Source: QANA01 sp963665505 (GTDB taxonomy: Bacteria; Bacillota; Clostridia; Christensenellales; Christensenellaceae). From it: a DNA stretch of 64,000 nucleotides. The position numbers and the translations under genes were made by a program. The notes below the pieces were generated by a model. That model ran no database searches, had not been told where the DNA came from, and saw only the letters and a program-made list of their open reading frames with translations. Location of the stretch: NCBI GenBank assembly GCA_963665505.1, contig OY762275.1, forward strand, positions 1,612,001 to 1,676,000. The letters run 5' to 3'. Positions 38,333-45,661 of this stretch are shown here, one piece after another (position 1 is the stretch's first letter; each line of letters opens with the position of its first letter).

Positions 38333-38383
38333 AACGGCACCTCCCATAATTCAGAAATAAAACGTTTTCTCTACGTATGTATT

Positions 38384-38412
38384 ATTTTACTTGAAAGGCA
38401 TGTTTTTTACAA
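38384..38412 (-). promoter_or_regulatory. Sigma-A promoter for the frr-uppS-cdsA-dxr-rseP-ispG-polC run
   Basis: TTGTAA (38407-38412, minus strand) and TAAAAT (38384-38389) are exactly 17 bases apart, in the gap between pyrH and frr. Confidence 0.7.
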
Positions 38413-38420
38413 TAGGGGAC

Positions 38421-39122
38421 CTATTTGATCATCGTACCCATCTTCTCTCCGCAGATCGCTCTTTTTATGCTGTTTTCCTCGTTCAATCCAAACGCGAGGA
38501 TGGGGATCTTGTTCTCCATACATAATGTGACGGAGGTGGTATCCATTGCCTGCAATCCTCTGGAGATAAATTCAAGATAGGATATTTCTTCAAATTTTTT
38601 GGCTTCTGCATGGATCTTCGGGTCGCTGTCGTAAACGCCATCCACATTTTTGCCCAACAGGATCAGGTCCACATTCATTTCCGCCGCCCGGAGCGCCGTC
38701 GCGGTATCCGTCGTAAAATAAGGGTTCCCTGTCCCGCAGGCAAATAACACGACCCGCCCCTTTTCCAGGTGCCGCAGCGCTTTCCTGCGAATATATGGTT
38801 CGGCGATCTGGCGCATTTCGATGGCGGTCTGCAGCCTCGCCTGTACGCCCAGAGCTTCCAGCGCATCCTGCAGCGCAAGCGAATTGATGACCGTCGCCAA
38901 CATGCCCATATGGTCGGCGGTTACCCTGTCCATGTTTTTGCCCTGCCTGCCGCGCCAAATATTCCCGCCGCCTACAATCACGCAGACTTGCACGCCCAAT
39001 TGCATGACAAAAACAATCTGTTCAGCCACAGTGCCGATCACATCGAAGTCTATGTTTTTTCCGCCCCTGGAGAGTGCTTCTCCACTGATTTTCAGAATAA
39101 TCCTCTTATATTTCGGCTGCAT
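38421..39122 (-). CDS. pyrH: Uridylate kinase
   Basis: PyrH phosphorylates UMP to UDP. The 233-residue amino-acid-kinase-fold protein starts KRIILKISGEAL and has VGGGNIWRG, DHMGMLATVINSLALQDALE and FACGTGNPYFTTDTA. The ATG at 39122 has AGGAGA four bases upstream and is used instead of the open frame to 39164. It follows tsf after a hairpin. Confidence 0.97.
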   Translation of the reverse strand: MQPKYKRIILKISGEALSRGGKNIDFDVIGTVAEQIVFVMQLGVQVCVIVGGGNIWRGRQGKNMDRVTADHMGMLATVINSLALQDALEALGVQARLQTAIEMRQIAEPYIRRKALRHLEKGRVVLFACGTGNPYFTTDTATALRAAEMNVDLILLGKNVDGVYDSDPKIHAEAKKFEEISYLEFISRGLQAMDTTSVTLCMENKIPILAFGLNEENSIKRAICGEKMGTMIK

Positions 39123-39155
39123 ACTTTCTCCTGTAATAAAATTGAGATTTGAAAG

Positions 39156-39182
39156 AAAGAACACTTAATTAAGTGTTCTTTT
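39156..39182 (-). terminator. Hairpin between tsf and pyrH, probable attenuating terminator
   Basis: A perfect palindrome with an 11-bp stem (39156-39166 with 39171-39181) and AATT loop. On the minus strand it is followed by a T/C-rich stretch. It probably reduces rather than stops transcription into pyrH. Confidence 0.65.
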
Positions 39183-39190
39183 CTTACTGC

Positions 39191-39841
39191 TTACTTTGTT
39201 TGCTGCGCCATGACTTCTTCCACAAAATCGTTCTTTCGTTTCTCCAGTCCTTCTCCCATCTCATACCGCACAAACCGGCGGATAACGATCTTCTCACCGA
39301 TCGTGGCGACCTGCTCGCTCAGATACTGCCGTATGGATTTGTCGGGATCTTTGATAAAAGGCTGTTCCAGCAGGCATACGCTCTCGTAAAATTTCTGAAT
39401 CCTGCCTTCCACCATTTTATCGACGATTTTGGCCGGCTTGCCTTCATTTAGCGCCTGCGCCTTTAATATTTCCTTTTCTTTATTCAATTCCTCCGGGTCC
39501 ACGTCCTCGATGCCCACATATTTGGGGCTCGAAGCGGCTATGTGCATAGCTATGTCTTTTACAAACACCTTAAATTTAGGATTTTCCGCAACAAAATCCG
39601 TCTCGCAGTTCACTTCCACCAGTACGCCTATTCTGCCACCCAAATGGATGTAGGAATCAACAATCCCTTCCGCGGCGATCCTTCCGGATTTCTTCACGGC
39701 CGCGGCAAGACCTTTTTCCCTTAAAAATTCAATGGCCTTTTCCACATCGCCATTCGCTTTGACAAGTGCATTTTTGCAATCCATCATGCCCGAACCGGTT
39801 CTCTCGCGAAGTTGTTTCACATCACTTGCGGATATATTCAT
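39191..39841 (-). CDS. tsf: Elongation factor Ts, short form
   Basis: EF-Ts exchanges GDP for GTP on EF-Tu. The N-terminal UBA-like domain (VKQLRERTGSGMMDCKNAL) and the core (VEVNCETDFVAEN, the TDF-x-A motif that disrupts magnesium binding) are intact, and the C-terminal module (GEKIVIRRFVRYEMGEG) is present. At 216 residues it lacks most of the second core subdomain and coiled coil of the roughly 290-residue form, as in other short EF-Ts proteins. It follows rpsB by 36 bases. Confidence 0.95.
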   Translation of the reverse strand: MNISASDVKQLRERTGSGMMDCKNALVKANGDVEKAIEFLREKGLAAAVKKSGRIAAEGIVDSYIHLGGRIGVLVEVNCETDFVAENPKFKVFVKDIAMHIAASSPKYVGIEDVDPEELNKEKEILKAQALNEGKPAKIVDKMVEGRIQKFYESVCLLEQPFIKDPDKSIRQYLSEQVATIGEKIVIRRFVRYEMGEGLEKRKNDFVEEVMAQQTK

Positions 39842-39877
39842 CTTTATGTCGTCCTCCTGTTTATTTTTGCCTTTGGA

Positions 39878-40726
39878 TTACGCTTCCAAATCACCTGTCT
39901 GCTGCACTGGAACTTCTTCTTCACTTTCTGTTTCGGCAGCTTCCGCCTCTGCTTCTTCGGGGGCTTCCGCCTCTTCTTCTTCTTCGGGGGCTTCTGTTTC
40001 TACCTCTGCCTGTGTGCCCGGCACTTGTTCTTCTTCCATCTGTTCCCCCTGCTTGCCTTCCAGTACGGCATCGGCCATCTTGGAGGTAATCAGCTTGACG
40101 GCGCGTATTGCGTCATCGTTGCCGGGGATCGGGTAATCTATTTCATCCGGATCACAGTTCGTATCTACGATAGCTACGATAGGTATGCCCAATTTTTGTG
40201 CTTCGGAAACAGCGATGTGCTCTTTTTTCGTATCCACAATAAAGATCGCGCCGGGGAGTTCCGTCATATTCCGAATCCCACCCAGGTTTTTCTCGAGTTT
40301 TTCCTTTTCATGCATGATATGGATGACTTCTTTTTTGGGAAGCAGGTCTATTTCGCCCGTCTCTTGCATATTTTCAATCTGGAAGAGCCTGTCTATCCTT
40401 GAGCGTATCGTTTTAAAGTTGGTCAGCATACCGCCCAGCCAACGGTTGGAAACATAAAATTCTTCGCAGCGCTTTGCCTCGGCCTCGATCGATTCCCGCG
40501 CCTGCTTTTTGGTCCCTATGAAAATGATCGGCTTGTTCGCCATGGCGATATCACGAATAAAGAAATAGGCTTCGTCTATTTTCTTGACCGTTTTCTGAAG
40601 GTCAATGATATAGATCCCATTTCTTTCCGTGAAGATGTATGGCTTCATCTTCGGGTTCCATCTTCTGGTTTGATGCCCGAAATGCACACCGGCTTCGAGC
40701 AGCTGTTTCATTGAAATTACTGACAC
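39878..40726 (-). CDS. rpsB: 30S ribosomal protein S2 with an acidic C-terminal extension
   Basis: S2 binds late to the 30S subunit and is needed for S1 binding. The conserved part is clear (MKQLLEAGVHFGHQTRRW, the IGTKKQ and RWLGGMLTN blocks, GIPIVAIVDTNCDPD, IPGNDDAIRA). I choose GTG at 40726, eight bases behind AAAGGAGG, so the protein starts with Ser-Val-Ile-Ser-Met-Lys. After about residue 230 there is a tail of about 50 residues made almost only of Glu, Ala, Thr and Pro, not part of the S2 fold. Confidence 0.96.
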   Translation of the reverse strand: MSVISMKQLLEAGVHFGHQTRRWNPKMKPYIFTERNGIYIIDLQKTVKKIDEAYFFIRDIAMANKPIIFIGTKKQARESIEAEAKRCEEFYVSNRWLGGMLTNFKTIRSRIDRLFQIENMQETGEIDLLPKKEVIHIMHEKEKLEKNLGGIRNMTELPGAIFIVDTKKEHIAVSEAQKLGIPIVAIVDTNCDPDEIDYPIPGNDDAIRAVKLITSKMADAVLEGKQGEQMEEEQVPGTQAEVETEAPEEEEEAEAPEEAEAEAAETESEEEVPVQQTGDLEA

Positions 40727-40831
40727 AAAAATGTCCTCCTTTAGTTGTTCCACCTTCCGCTTCCGTACGTTTTCCAACCTTCACCTGAAGGCACACGAAA
40801 AAACGCTCTGCAGAAGTGCGTTATCGGAGAG

Positions 40832-40861
40832 ATTATACCATATGTACCCTGCTTTTTGCAA
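40832..40861 (-). promoter_or_regulatory. Sigma-A promoter and leader of rpsB-tsf
   Basis: TTGCAA (40856-40861, minus strand) and consensus TATAAT (40832-40837) with an 18-base spacer. The leader of about 100 bases begins with a weak AACGC/GCGTT hairpin followed by six T (40798-40822) and has a second CCTTCA/TGAAGG hairpin, so attenuation or feedback control of rpsB is possible. Confidence 0.75.
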
Positions 40862-40901
40862 TATTCCGTTTTGTTTTACCGGCGAAATTTTTCCCGGTAT
40901 C

Positions 40902-40931
40902 AAAAAAAGAGGGCAGAAGAATCCGCCCTCT
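40902..40931 (-). terminator. Rho-independent terminator of the ireB-ruvX-yrzB operon
   Basis: On the minus strand a 7-bp stem (40925-40931 with 40908-40914, loop of ten) is followed by a run of at least six T. It separates the operon from the rpsB promoter. Confidence 0.88.
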
Positions 40932-40949
40932 CCGTCTCAAAAATAGAAA

Positions 40950-41324
40950 TTACTCTTCTTCCCCATCCTCGGCTTCTTCTTCCTCATACTCGCATGTGTC
41001 GTCATCCTCTTCCGGCTCTTCCTCGTCGTAAAGCTCCATGAAGGCATCCCACACTTCTTCCAATTCTTCTTCCGTTTCGATCGGACTGAAAGAACAGTCT
41101 TCCTCGCCGTCTTCTTCGACACGCATGATCAGCACTTCGCCCTCATCGATCCCTTCGAATGGTTCCACCGGTATCAGCGACGCATATGTGCCGTCTTTGT
41201 GATCAAATGTCATGAGGCATTCGAAAGGGGTCTCATTGCCTTCTTCATCTGTCAAATAGATGACATTGTCTTCTTCGTCTTCTTGGTCCTTGTCAATATC
41301 TTTTTCAAAATCTTGTTTACTCAT
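40950..41324 (-). CDS. yrzB: DUF1292 protein YrzB
   Basis: A 124-residue, very acidic protein of the DUF1292 family. The N-terminal half has the family pattern (VIYLTDEEGNETPFE, later YASLIPVE and VLIMRVEEDG), and the C-terminus is a low-complexity Glu/Asp tail. Function unknown. Its ATG overlaps the ruvX stop as ATGA, and it is the last gene of the ireB-ruvX-yrzB operon. Confidence 0.92.
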   Translation of the reverse strand: MSKQDFEKDIDKDQEDEEDNVIYLTDEEGNETPFECLMTFDHKDGTYASLIPVEPFEGIDEGEVLIMRVEEDGEEDCSFSPIETEEELEEVWDAFMELYDEEEPEEDDDTCEYEEEEAEDGEEE

Positions 41325-41761
41325 GTCAAGTCACCTTTCCTACATGATTTTCTATCTAAATATCCTTGCAGTATTGCAATTGCCGCAAGCTTATCTATTA
41401 CTTTCCTACGCTTTTTTCGGCTCACATCGGCCTCCAGCAGAACCCGCTCGGCGAATACGGTCGTCAACCGCTCATCCTCAAAAACAACGGGGATCCCTAC
41501 TTTGTTTTGCAGGCGCGTTGCGAATTCCTTTACTTTCCCCGCCTGCGGGCCCATCGTACCGTTCATATTTTTCGGCAGCCCGCACACGATTTCTTTCACA
41601 TTGCTTTTTTTGCATATCCCGCGGATATATTCGATATCGGCCGCTTCGCCCTGCCTTGTATACGACTCCACGCCCTGCGCGGTAAGCAGGAAAGGGTCGG
41701 AGAGCGCGATTCCGATGCGTTTGTCCCCAAAATCCAGGCCCATAATCCTTTGATACGTCAA
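41321..41761 (-). CDS. ruvX: YqgF/RuvX family pre-16S rRNA nuclease
   Basis: A 146-residue RNase H-fold protein (Holliday-junction-resolvase-like) believed to trim the 5' end of pre-16S rRNA. Motifs: GLDFGDKRIGIALSDP, VCGLPKNMNGTMGPQA, VFEDERLTTVFAE and a C-terminal IDKLAAIAILQGYLD with the last acidic residue. It starts 18 bases after ireB. Confidence 0.95.
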   Translation of the reverse strand: MTYQRIMGLDFGDKRIGIALSDPFLLTAQGVESYTRQGEAADIEYIRGICKKSNVKEIVCGLPKNMNGTMGPQAGKVKEFATRLQNKVGIPVVFEDERLTTVFAERVLLEADVSRKKRRKVIDKLAAIAILQGYLDRKSCRKGDLT

Positions 41762-41779
41762 AATATACCCTCTATGTGT

Positions 41780-42037
41780 TTATTCTAAGGAATCTATATA
41801 GAAAGAAACAATCTCTTCCAGAATTTCGTCCCTGTCTAGTCTCGTGAGCAAATTTCTGGCCCCGTTATGACTGGTGATATAGGTAGGATCACCGGAAATG
41901 ATATACCCGACAATCTGGTTCAAAGGCTCGTACCCTTTTTCACGCATCGCATCGCAGACCAGTCTGAGAATACCCCGAACGGGATTTTCCACATCTTTTG
42001 TCAACACAAATTTGGTCGTGCGATCTGTGTTTTTCAT
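41780..42037 (-). CDS. ireB: IreB family regulatory protein (YrzL, UPF0297)
   Basis: An 85-residue protein with the typical YrzL/IreB sequence: N-terminal TKFVLTKDVENP preceded by Thr residues, YEPLNQIVGYIISGDPTYITSHNGAR. In enterococci IreB is phosphorylated by the PASTA kinase IreK and regulates cephalosporin tolerance; no such kinase is in this window. A near-ideal promoter precedes it. Confidence 0.96.
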   Translation of the reverse strand: MKNTDRTTKFVLTKDVENPVRGILRLVCDAMREKGYEPLNQIVGYIISGDPTYITSHNGARNLLTRLDRDEILEEIVSFYIDSLE

Positions 42038-42076
42038 TCGATTTGCTCCTTTCTTCTTCTGCCTCAGTTATTCTAA

Positions 42077-42105
42077 ATTATACACTATATACAAGGGTAA
42101 TTCAA
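42077..42105 (-). promoter_or_regulatory. Sigma-A promoter for ireB-ruvX-yrzB
   Basis: TTGAAT (42100-42105, minus strand) and consensus TATAAT (42077-42082), preceded by TG, with exactly 17 bases between. Confidence 0.85.
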
Positions 42106-42153
42106 CCGAGTGTTCGCATATTTTGAATTTTCACAGCGCATTCACAAATACGT

Positions 42154-42187
42154 AAAAAAGCCGCTTTTTCAGAGCCGGCGGCTTTTT
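42154..42187. terminator. Terminator after the YtxH-like gene
   Basis: A stem of AAAAGCCGC with GCGGCTTTT (42156-42164, 42178-42186) with T-runs on both strands. It is positioned for the minus-strand YtxH-like gene and could act in both directions. Confidence 0.85.
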
Positions 42188-42208
42188 ATATGCTGGAATC
42201 TGCGAGCC

Positions 42209-42355
42209 TCAAAGATTGCAGAGCACATCCCTTATGACCCTTTTTCCCCTTTTCATCGTCTTCCTGACATAGGGCTTTATATAGGGCATTGCAACGACCG
42301 CAGCCACCATTCCTATGATCCCTCCGGTAACAAATCCTGCGGCTAAACCTCTCAT
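42209..42355 (-). CDS. Tiny YtxH-like membrane-anchored protein
   Basis: A 48-residue reading frame that automatic callers may miss. It starts with ATG at 42355 behind a strong GGAGAGGAG site and ends in a stop at 42209, 22 bases before a terminator. The sequence has an N-terminal glycine-rich hydrophobic segment (GLAAGFVTGGIIGMVAAVVA) followed by a basic C-terminal half (YVRKTMKRGKRVIRDVL), the YtxH pattern of a short membrane anchor with a cytoplasmic tail. Function unknown. Confidence 0.8.
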   Translation of the reverse strand: MRGLAAGFVTGGIIGMVAAVVAMPYIKPYVRKTMKRGKRVIRDVLCNL

Positions 42356-42515
42356 TAAAAACAACTCCTCTCCATACTCATTTTCAGCTAAACCAAAAAT
42401 TCATTCTTTGCTGTTTTTAATGTGTGCAATTGTATCATTTTTTAATCTGATTTTCGCTATTTATTTTTTTTTAGAGCATTACGCTTTTCCCGTTTTGAAA
42501 ATTTCCCTCCCCGGC

Positions 42516-43640
42516 TCATCCGAGGATACCGCACAGGATCCTGACGGCTTGCCGCACCTCTTCCCGCGTCGTATACCGCCCGAAACTAAAGCGTACGGCA
42601 GACTCCAACGCCGCTTCCGAAAGGCCCATTGCTTTTAGAACATGCGATTTTTCCGCCGCCCCCGCCGTACAGGCGGCACCGCCCGAACACGCCACTCCTC
42701 GTGTATCCAGATTGAACAGGATGGATTCCGATCGTTTGCCCGGGAACGATACGTTGATATTTCCCGGCAATCTTTGCGTCAACGAACCGTTGACCTTGGC
42801 ATAGGGGATCCGCGTGCAAATCTCCTTGATCATAAAATCGCGCAGTGCCGCCAGGCGCTTGCTTTCGGCGGGCAGTTCCCGTACCGCAAGCTCTATGGCC
42901 CTGCCCATTCCCACGATAGAAGCAAGATTTTCCGTGCCCGCACGGCGGCCTTTTTCTTGGGCCCCGCCGTCCAACAAGTTTTCTATTTTCGTCCCTTTTT
43001 TAATATACAAGGCGCCTACGCCTTTGGGTCCATGGAACTTATGCCCGGAAATGGAGAGCAGGTCTATATCCGCATCGTCCAGACGGATCGGGAGATGCCC
43101 CGCCGCCTGTACGGCGTCCGTATGGAACAATATCCCCCGTTCTTTTGCGATCCGCCCTATCTCCGCCACCGGGTTTATCGTACCGACTTCGTTGTTTGCC
43201 CACAGGATGCTGATAAGGACAGTGTCCTGACGGATCGACTGCCGCACGCTTCCCGGGTCCACCATGCCCGTTTCATCCACATCCAAATACGTCACGTCAT
43301 AGCCTTGTTTCTCTAAAGACACGCAGGCGTTGAGTATCGCATGGTGCTCCGCTTTGGAGGTGATAATATGTTTACCGTTATCCCGGTTCGCAAGTACCGT
43401 CCCTTTAAGCGCCCAGTTGTCGCTTTCGGTCCCGCCGGCCGTGAAGAAAATCTCGCTTGCATATTCCGCGCCCAGCGCTGCGCGCACCCGTTCGCGCGCA
43501 GCATCCAACGCGCGTCTGGCCTCTCTCGCAAGGGCATAGAGAGCCGATGGATTCCCATACCCGCCCTTTAAGTAAGGCAACATGGCCTCCAATACTTCCC
43601 CCCGTATGCGAGTTGTCGCAGCATTATCCAAATAGATCAA
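42516..43640 (-). CDS. iscS: Cysteine desulfurase, IscS/NifS family
   Basis: A PLP enzyme that mobilises sulfur from cysteine for Fe-S clusters and thio-modified tRNA. Motifs: IYLDNAATT, the HH of KAEHHAIL, SGHKFHGPKG with the PLP lysine (about 200), and the catalytic cysteine in SGGAACTAGA (about 320). The long variant would start with GTG at 43649, but that codon overlaps the ribosome binding site; I choose TTG at 43640, eight bases behind GAGG (374 residues). No iscU or thiI follows, so the acceptor is unknown. Confidence 0.93.
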   Translation of the reverse strand: MIYLDNAATTRIRGEVLEAMLPYLKGGYGNPSALYALAREARRALDAARERVRAALGAEYASEIFFTAGGTESDNWALKGTVLANRDNGKHIITSKAEHHAILNACVSLEKQGYDVTYLDVDETGMVDPGSVRQSIRQDTVLISILWANNEVGTINPVAEIGRIAKERGILFHTDAVQAAGHLPIRLDDADIDLLSISGHKFHGPKGVGALYIKKGTKIENLLDGGAQEKGRRAGTENLASIVGMGRAIELAVRELPAESKRLAALRDFMIKEICTRIPYAKVNGSLTQRLPGNINVSFPGKRSESILFNLDTRGVACSGGAACTAGAAEKSHVLKAMGLSEAALESAVRFSFGRYTTREEVRQAVRILCGILG

Positions 43641-43683
43641 AAAAATCACCTCGGCGTTACAGCATTTAAAAAAAATACATTTA

Positions 43684-43718
43684 CCATAAAAGAGCGGGCG
43701 CTGCCCGCTCTTTTATGG
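43684..43718. terminator. Perfect 16-bp palindrome after pgeF, terminator
   Basis: Arms 43684-43699 and 43703-43718 are perfectly complementary with a 3-base loop; the GC-rich core is flanked by AAAA/TTTT. It lies between the pgeF stop and the iscS start and should end pgeF transcription. Confidence 0.8.
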
Positions 43719-43723
43719 CGCGC

Positions 43724-44530
43724 TTATCTGTCAAAAGCGATGAATGCGCCCATGGCGCCCGCATGCAGCCCGTCTCTCCTATGCGAATAAAAAAGTTCTC
43801 TTTCAGAATATGTGCATAATCCGCAAAGGGTGATATTTCCTTCGGGCACGCCCATGGCTATTAACTGTTCCGCTATCGTACGGGGCAGATCCAGATAGAA
43901 TTTCCCGTCTCTTTGCGTCACTACGTCCGGGTAGAGCTTTGAGAAAAGTCCGGCCACATCCTCCTTCACCTCATAGCATTGCCCGCAGATGGAAGGACCG
44001 ATTCCAAACAGGACTTCTTCTGCCCGTATGTCTTTGCTCGACAGCCTATCCAGTATGGTATTGGCAATTCTTAAATAGGTTCCCTTCCAGCCGGCATGGC
44101 ATACGCCCGCCGCACGGCCTTTCCGGTCTACAAAAAATATCGGGCAACAATCCGCATGGATTGTCACCCCGACCGTAGATGAATCCGTTACGATGACGCC
44201 GTCACAAGGAGGCAGCCGGTTTTCCCTGGTAATGCCCATCCCATGATGTGCCGTCCCCACAAATTCCACATTGTCGCCGTGCGTATAGTTGCAAACCACC
44301 ATGGCATCAACGTCCACACCTATGGCACCCGCCGCAACCGCAAAATTTTCCAGCACGGCCCGGGCATCGGGGTCTCTTTTAAAACTCAGGTTCAAAGAGT
44401 CATACGGCGCTTTGCTGACACCGCCTATCCGCGAAGTGAACCCATTATGCACAAAACCGAGCGCATCAAACGCCGGCACACTGAAAAACACCACGCCTTT
44501 GTTTTGTCTTTTACAAAAACCGTGCTTCAT
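43724..44530 (-). CDS. pgeF: Multicopper-oxidase-like purine nucleoside phosphorylase/PgeF (YfiH) family protein
   Basis: A 268-residue protein of the YfiH/LACC1 family. The zinc site residues are visible in THGDNV, TIHADCCPIFF and CHAGWKG. Family members have been described as laccase-like, as adenosine/purine nucleoside enzymes and as a peptidoglycan editing factor; I cannot choose between these from sequence. It follows nrdR by 20 bases, and its end carries a strong palindrome. Confidence 0.9.
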   Translation of the reverse strand: MKHGFCKRQNKGVVFFSVPAFDALGFVHNGFTSRIGGVSKAPYDSLNLSFKRDPDARAVLENFAVAAGAIGVDVDAMVVCNYTHGDNVEFVGTAHHGMGITRENRLPPCDGVIVTDSSTVGVTIHADCCPIFFVDRKGRAAGVCHAGWKGTYLRIANTILDRLSSKDIRAEEVLFGIGPSICGQCYEVKEDVAGLFSKLYPDVVTQRDGKFYLDLPRTIAEQLIAMGVPEGNITLCGLCTYSERELFYSHRRDGLHAGAMGAFIAFDR

Positions 44531-44550
44531 ATATTAAGGTATTCCCCGTT

Positions 44551-45009
44551 TCATCGTTTTTCTGCCACCAATTTCTTTATTTCCGCCATGAACGTATCGA
44601 CATCCTTGAATTCCCGGTAAACCGATGCGAAGCGCACATACGCCACCTCGTCCACTTTTTTCAGAGATTCCATAACAAGATCGCCGATGACCTTCGCGGA
44701 GACCTCCGGTTCCGCCCTGCTCTGGACTTGTTTTTCTATATCCAACGCCATCATATCGATCGTATCCATGGATACGCTCCGTTTTTCGCAGGCTTTCAAA
44801 ATGCCTTTCTTAATTTTATCGATATCGAACGCTTCCCGGCTGCCGTCTTTTTTTATTACCATAATGGGTATCTGCTCGGCTTTTTCATATGTGGTGAACC
44901 GCCTGCCGCAACCGAGGCACTCTCTTCTGCGCCGAATAGATATGCCGCCTTCCAAAGGGCGGGAGTCCACTACCTTGCTTTCCGGGCAACCACAGAAAAT
45001 GCACTTCAT
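44551..45009 (-). CDS. nrdR: Transcriptional repressor NrdR
   Basis: NrdR represses ribonucleotide reductase genes in response to ATP/dATP. The 152-residue protein has the N-terminal zinc ribbon (CIFCG and CLGCGRRF, residues 3-34) and the ATP-cone (IMVIKKDGSREAFD onward). I use the ATG at 45009, in front of which stands GGGGGT; the frame is open further upstream without homology. No nrd gene is in the window. Confidence 0.96.
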   Translation of the reverse strand: MKCIFCGCPESKVVDSRPLEGGISIRRRRECLGCGRRFTTYEKAEQIPIMVIKKDGSREAFDIDKIKKGILKACEKRSVSMDTIDMMALDIEKQVQSRAEPEVSAKVIGDLVMESLKKVDEVAYVRFASVYREFKDVDTFMAEIKKLVAEKR

Positions 45010-45083
45010 ATTTCTACCCCCAATATATAGTAATCTACTTATCATCATACCATATACTGCGTTCTTATGCACTCTTTCCTTTT

Positions 45084-45335
45084 TCAACAGGGAACACCGC
45101 AAAGGTTCAGATCGACTTCCACCAGAATGACGTCGTTGCCGATTTTACAGATATCCTTCCAGGTAATGACATATTCTTTCGTTTTAAACCAACAGCGCAG
45201 TCCGGTACTTTCGGGCAGTACGATGGCAGTGATCCGCCCGGTCATATCTTCTATCACAAGATCGGTGATATAGCCAAGAGACCGGCCGTCTATGACATTG
45301 ATCACTTCTTTTTGCCGCAATTTACTAAAGCGCAC
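45084..45335 (-). CDS. YlmC/YmxH family PRC-barrel sporulation protein
   Basis: An 83-residue PRC-barrel protein: RQKEVINVIDGRSLGYITDL and later VLPESTGLRCW. The family (YlmC/YmxH) usually lies next to sigE/sigG and is sporulation associated; here it is divergent from them, not downstream. The start is GTG at 45335 with GGGAGGAT six bases upstream. It precedes nrdR. Confidence 0.9.
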   Translation of the reverse strand: MRFSKLRQKEVINVIDGRSLGYITDLVIEDMTGRITAIVLPESTGLRCWFKTKEYVITWKDICKIGNDVILVEVDLNLCGVPC

Positions 45336-45601
45336 AGGCGTATCCTCCCAACGATAGAACTCTTATATTTTTATAATATGCCCGGGTCGACCAGTATTGC
45401 CAACAAATATGGATTTTCGGCAAATTGATACATTTTTTATGCACCTTTCTGTTCCTGTGCCTTTTATGGGGAAGCATTCCCTTTTCTGTCCACAGAAGGG
45501 TTTCCCTTCTTCTCTTTCTTTTTTCCAGCTTTCGCCTTTTACACATATAAATGTCAAAACACAAAAAAAATGGTGAAAGAAGTTTGAAATCGGGCGCATA
45601 G
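45336..45601. other. Divergent intergenic region between ymxH and spoIIGA
   Basis: About 325 bases separate the two start codons. I see no gene in it. On the minus side there is a TATTAT-like -10 at about 45374 without a convincing -35. A TGTCAAAA near 45551-45560 is one base off a Spo0A box. The rest is pyrimidine-rich on the plus strand. Confidence 0.5.
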
Positions 45602-45635
45602 TTCTACAACTTTTTTTGGAAACGTATTATATACT
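45602..45635 (+). promoter_or_regulatory. Candidate Spo0A-activated promoter of spoIIGA-sigE
   Basis: TATACT (45630-45635) is a good -10, but there is no consensus -35 at 17 bases. Instead TTCTACAA (45602-45609), a Spo0A box on the opposite strand with one mismatch, covers about -40 to -33. In B. subtilis spoIIG is switched on by Spo0A at just such a promoter, which supports the reading. Confidence 0.5.
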
Positions 45636-45661
45636 ATAACCACTGATTGCGGGGTGGTATT

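Noticed and set aside
42440..42515. Terminator after iscS
   Set aside because: AT-rich with a 3-bp AGC/GCT stem; no convincing hairpin with T-run on the minus strand.
45361..45420. Sigma-E-type promoter for ymxH
   Set aside because: A CATATTAT resembles a -10, but no matching -35 lies at the right distance.
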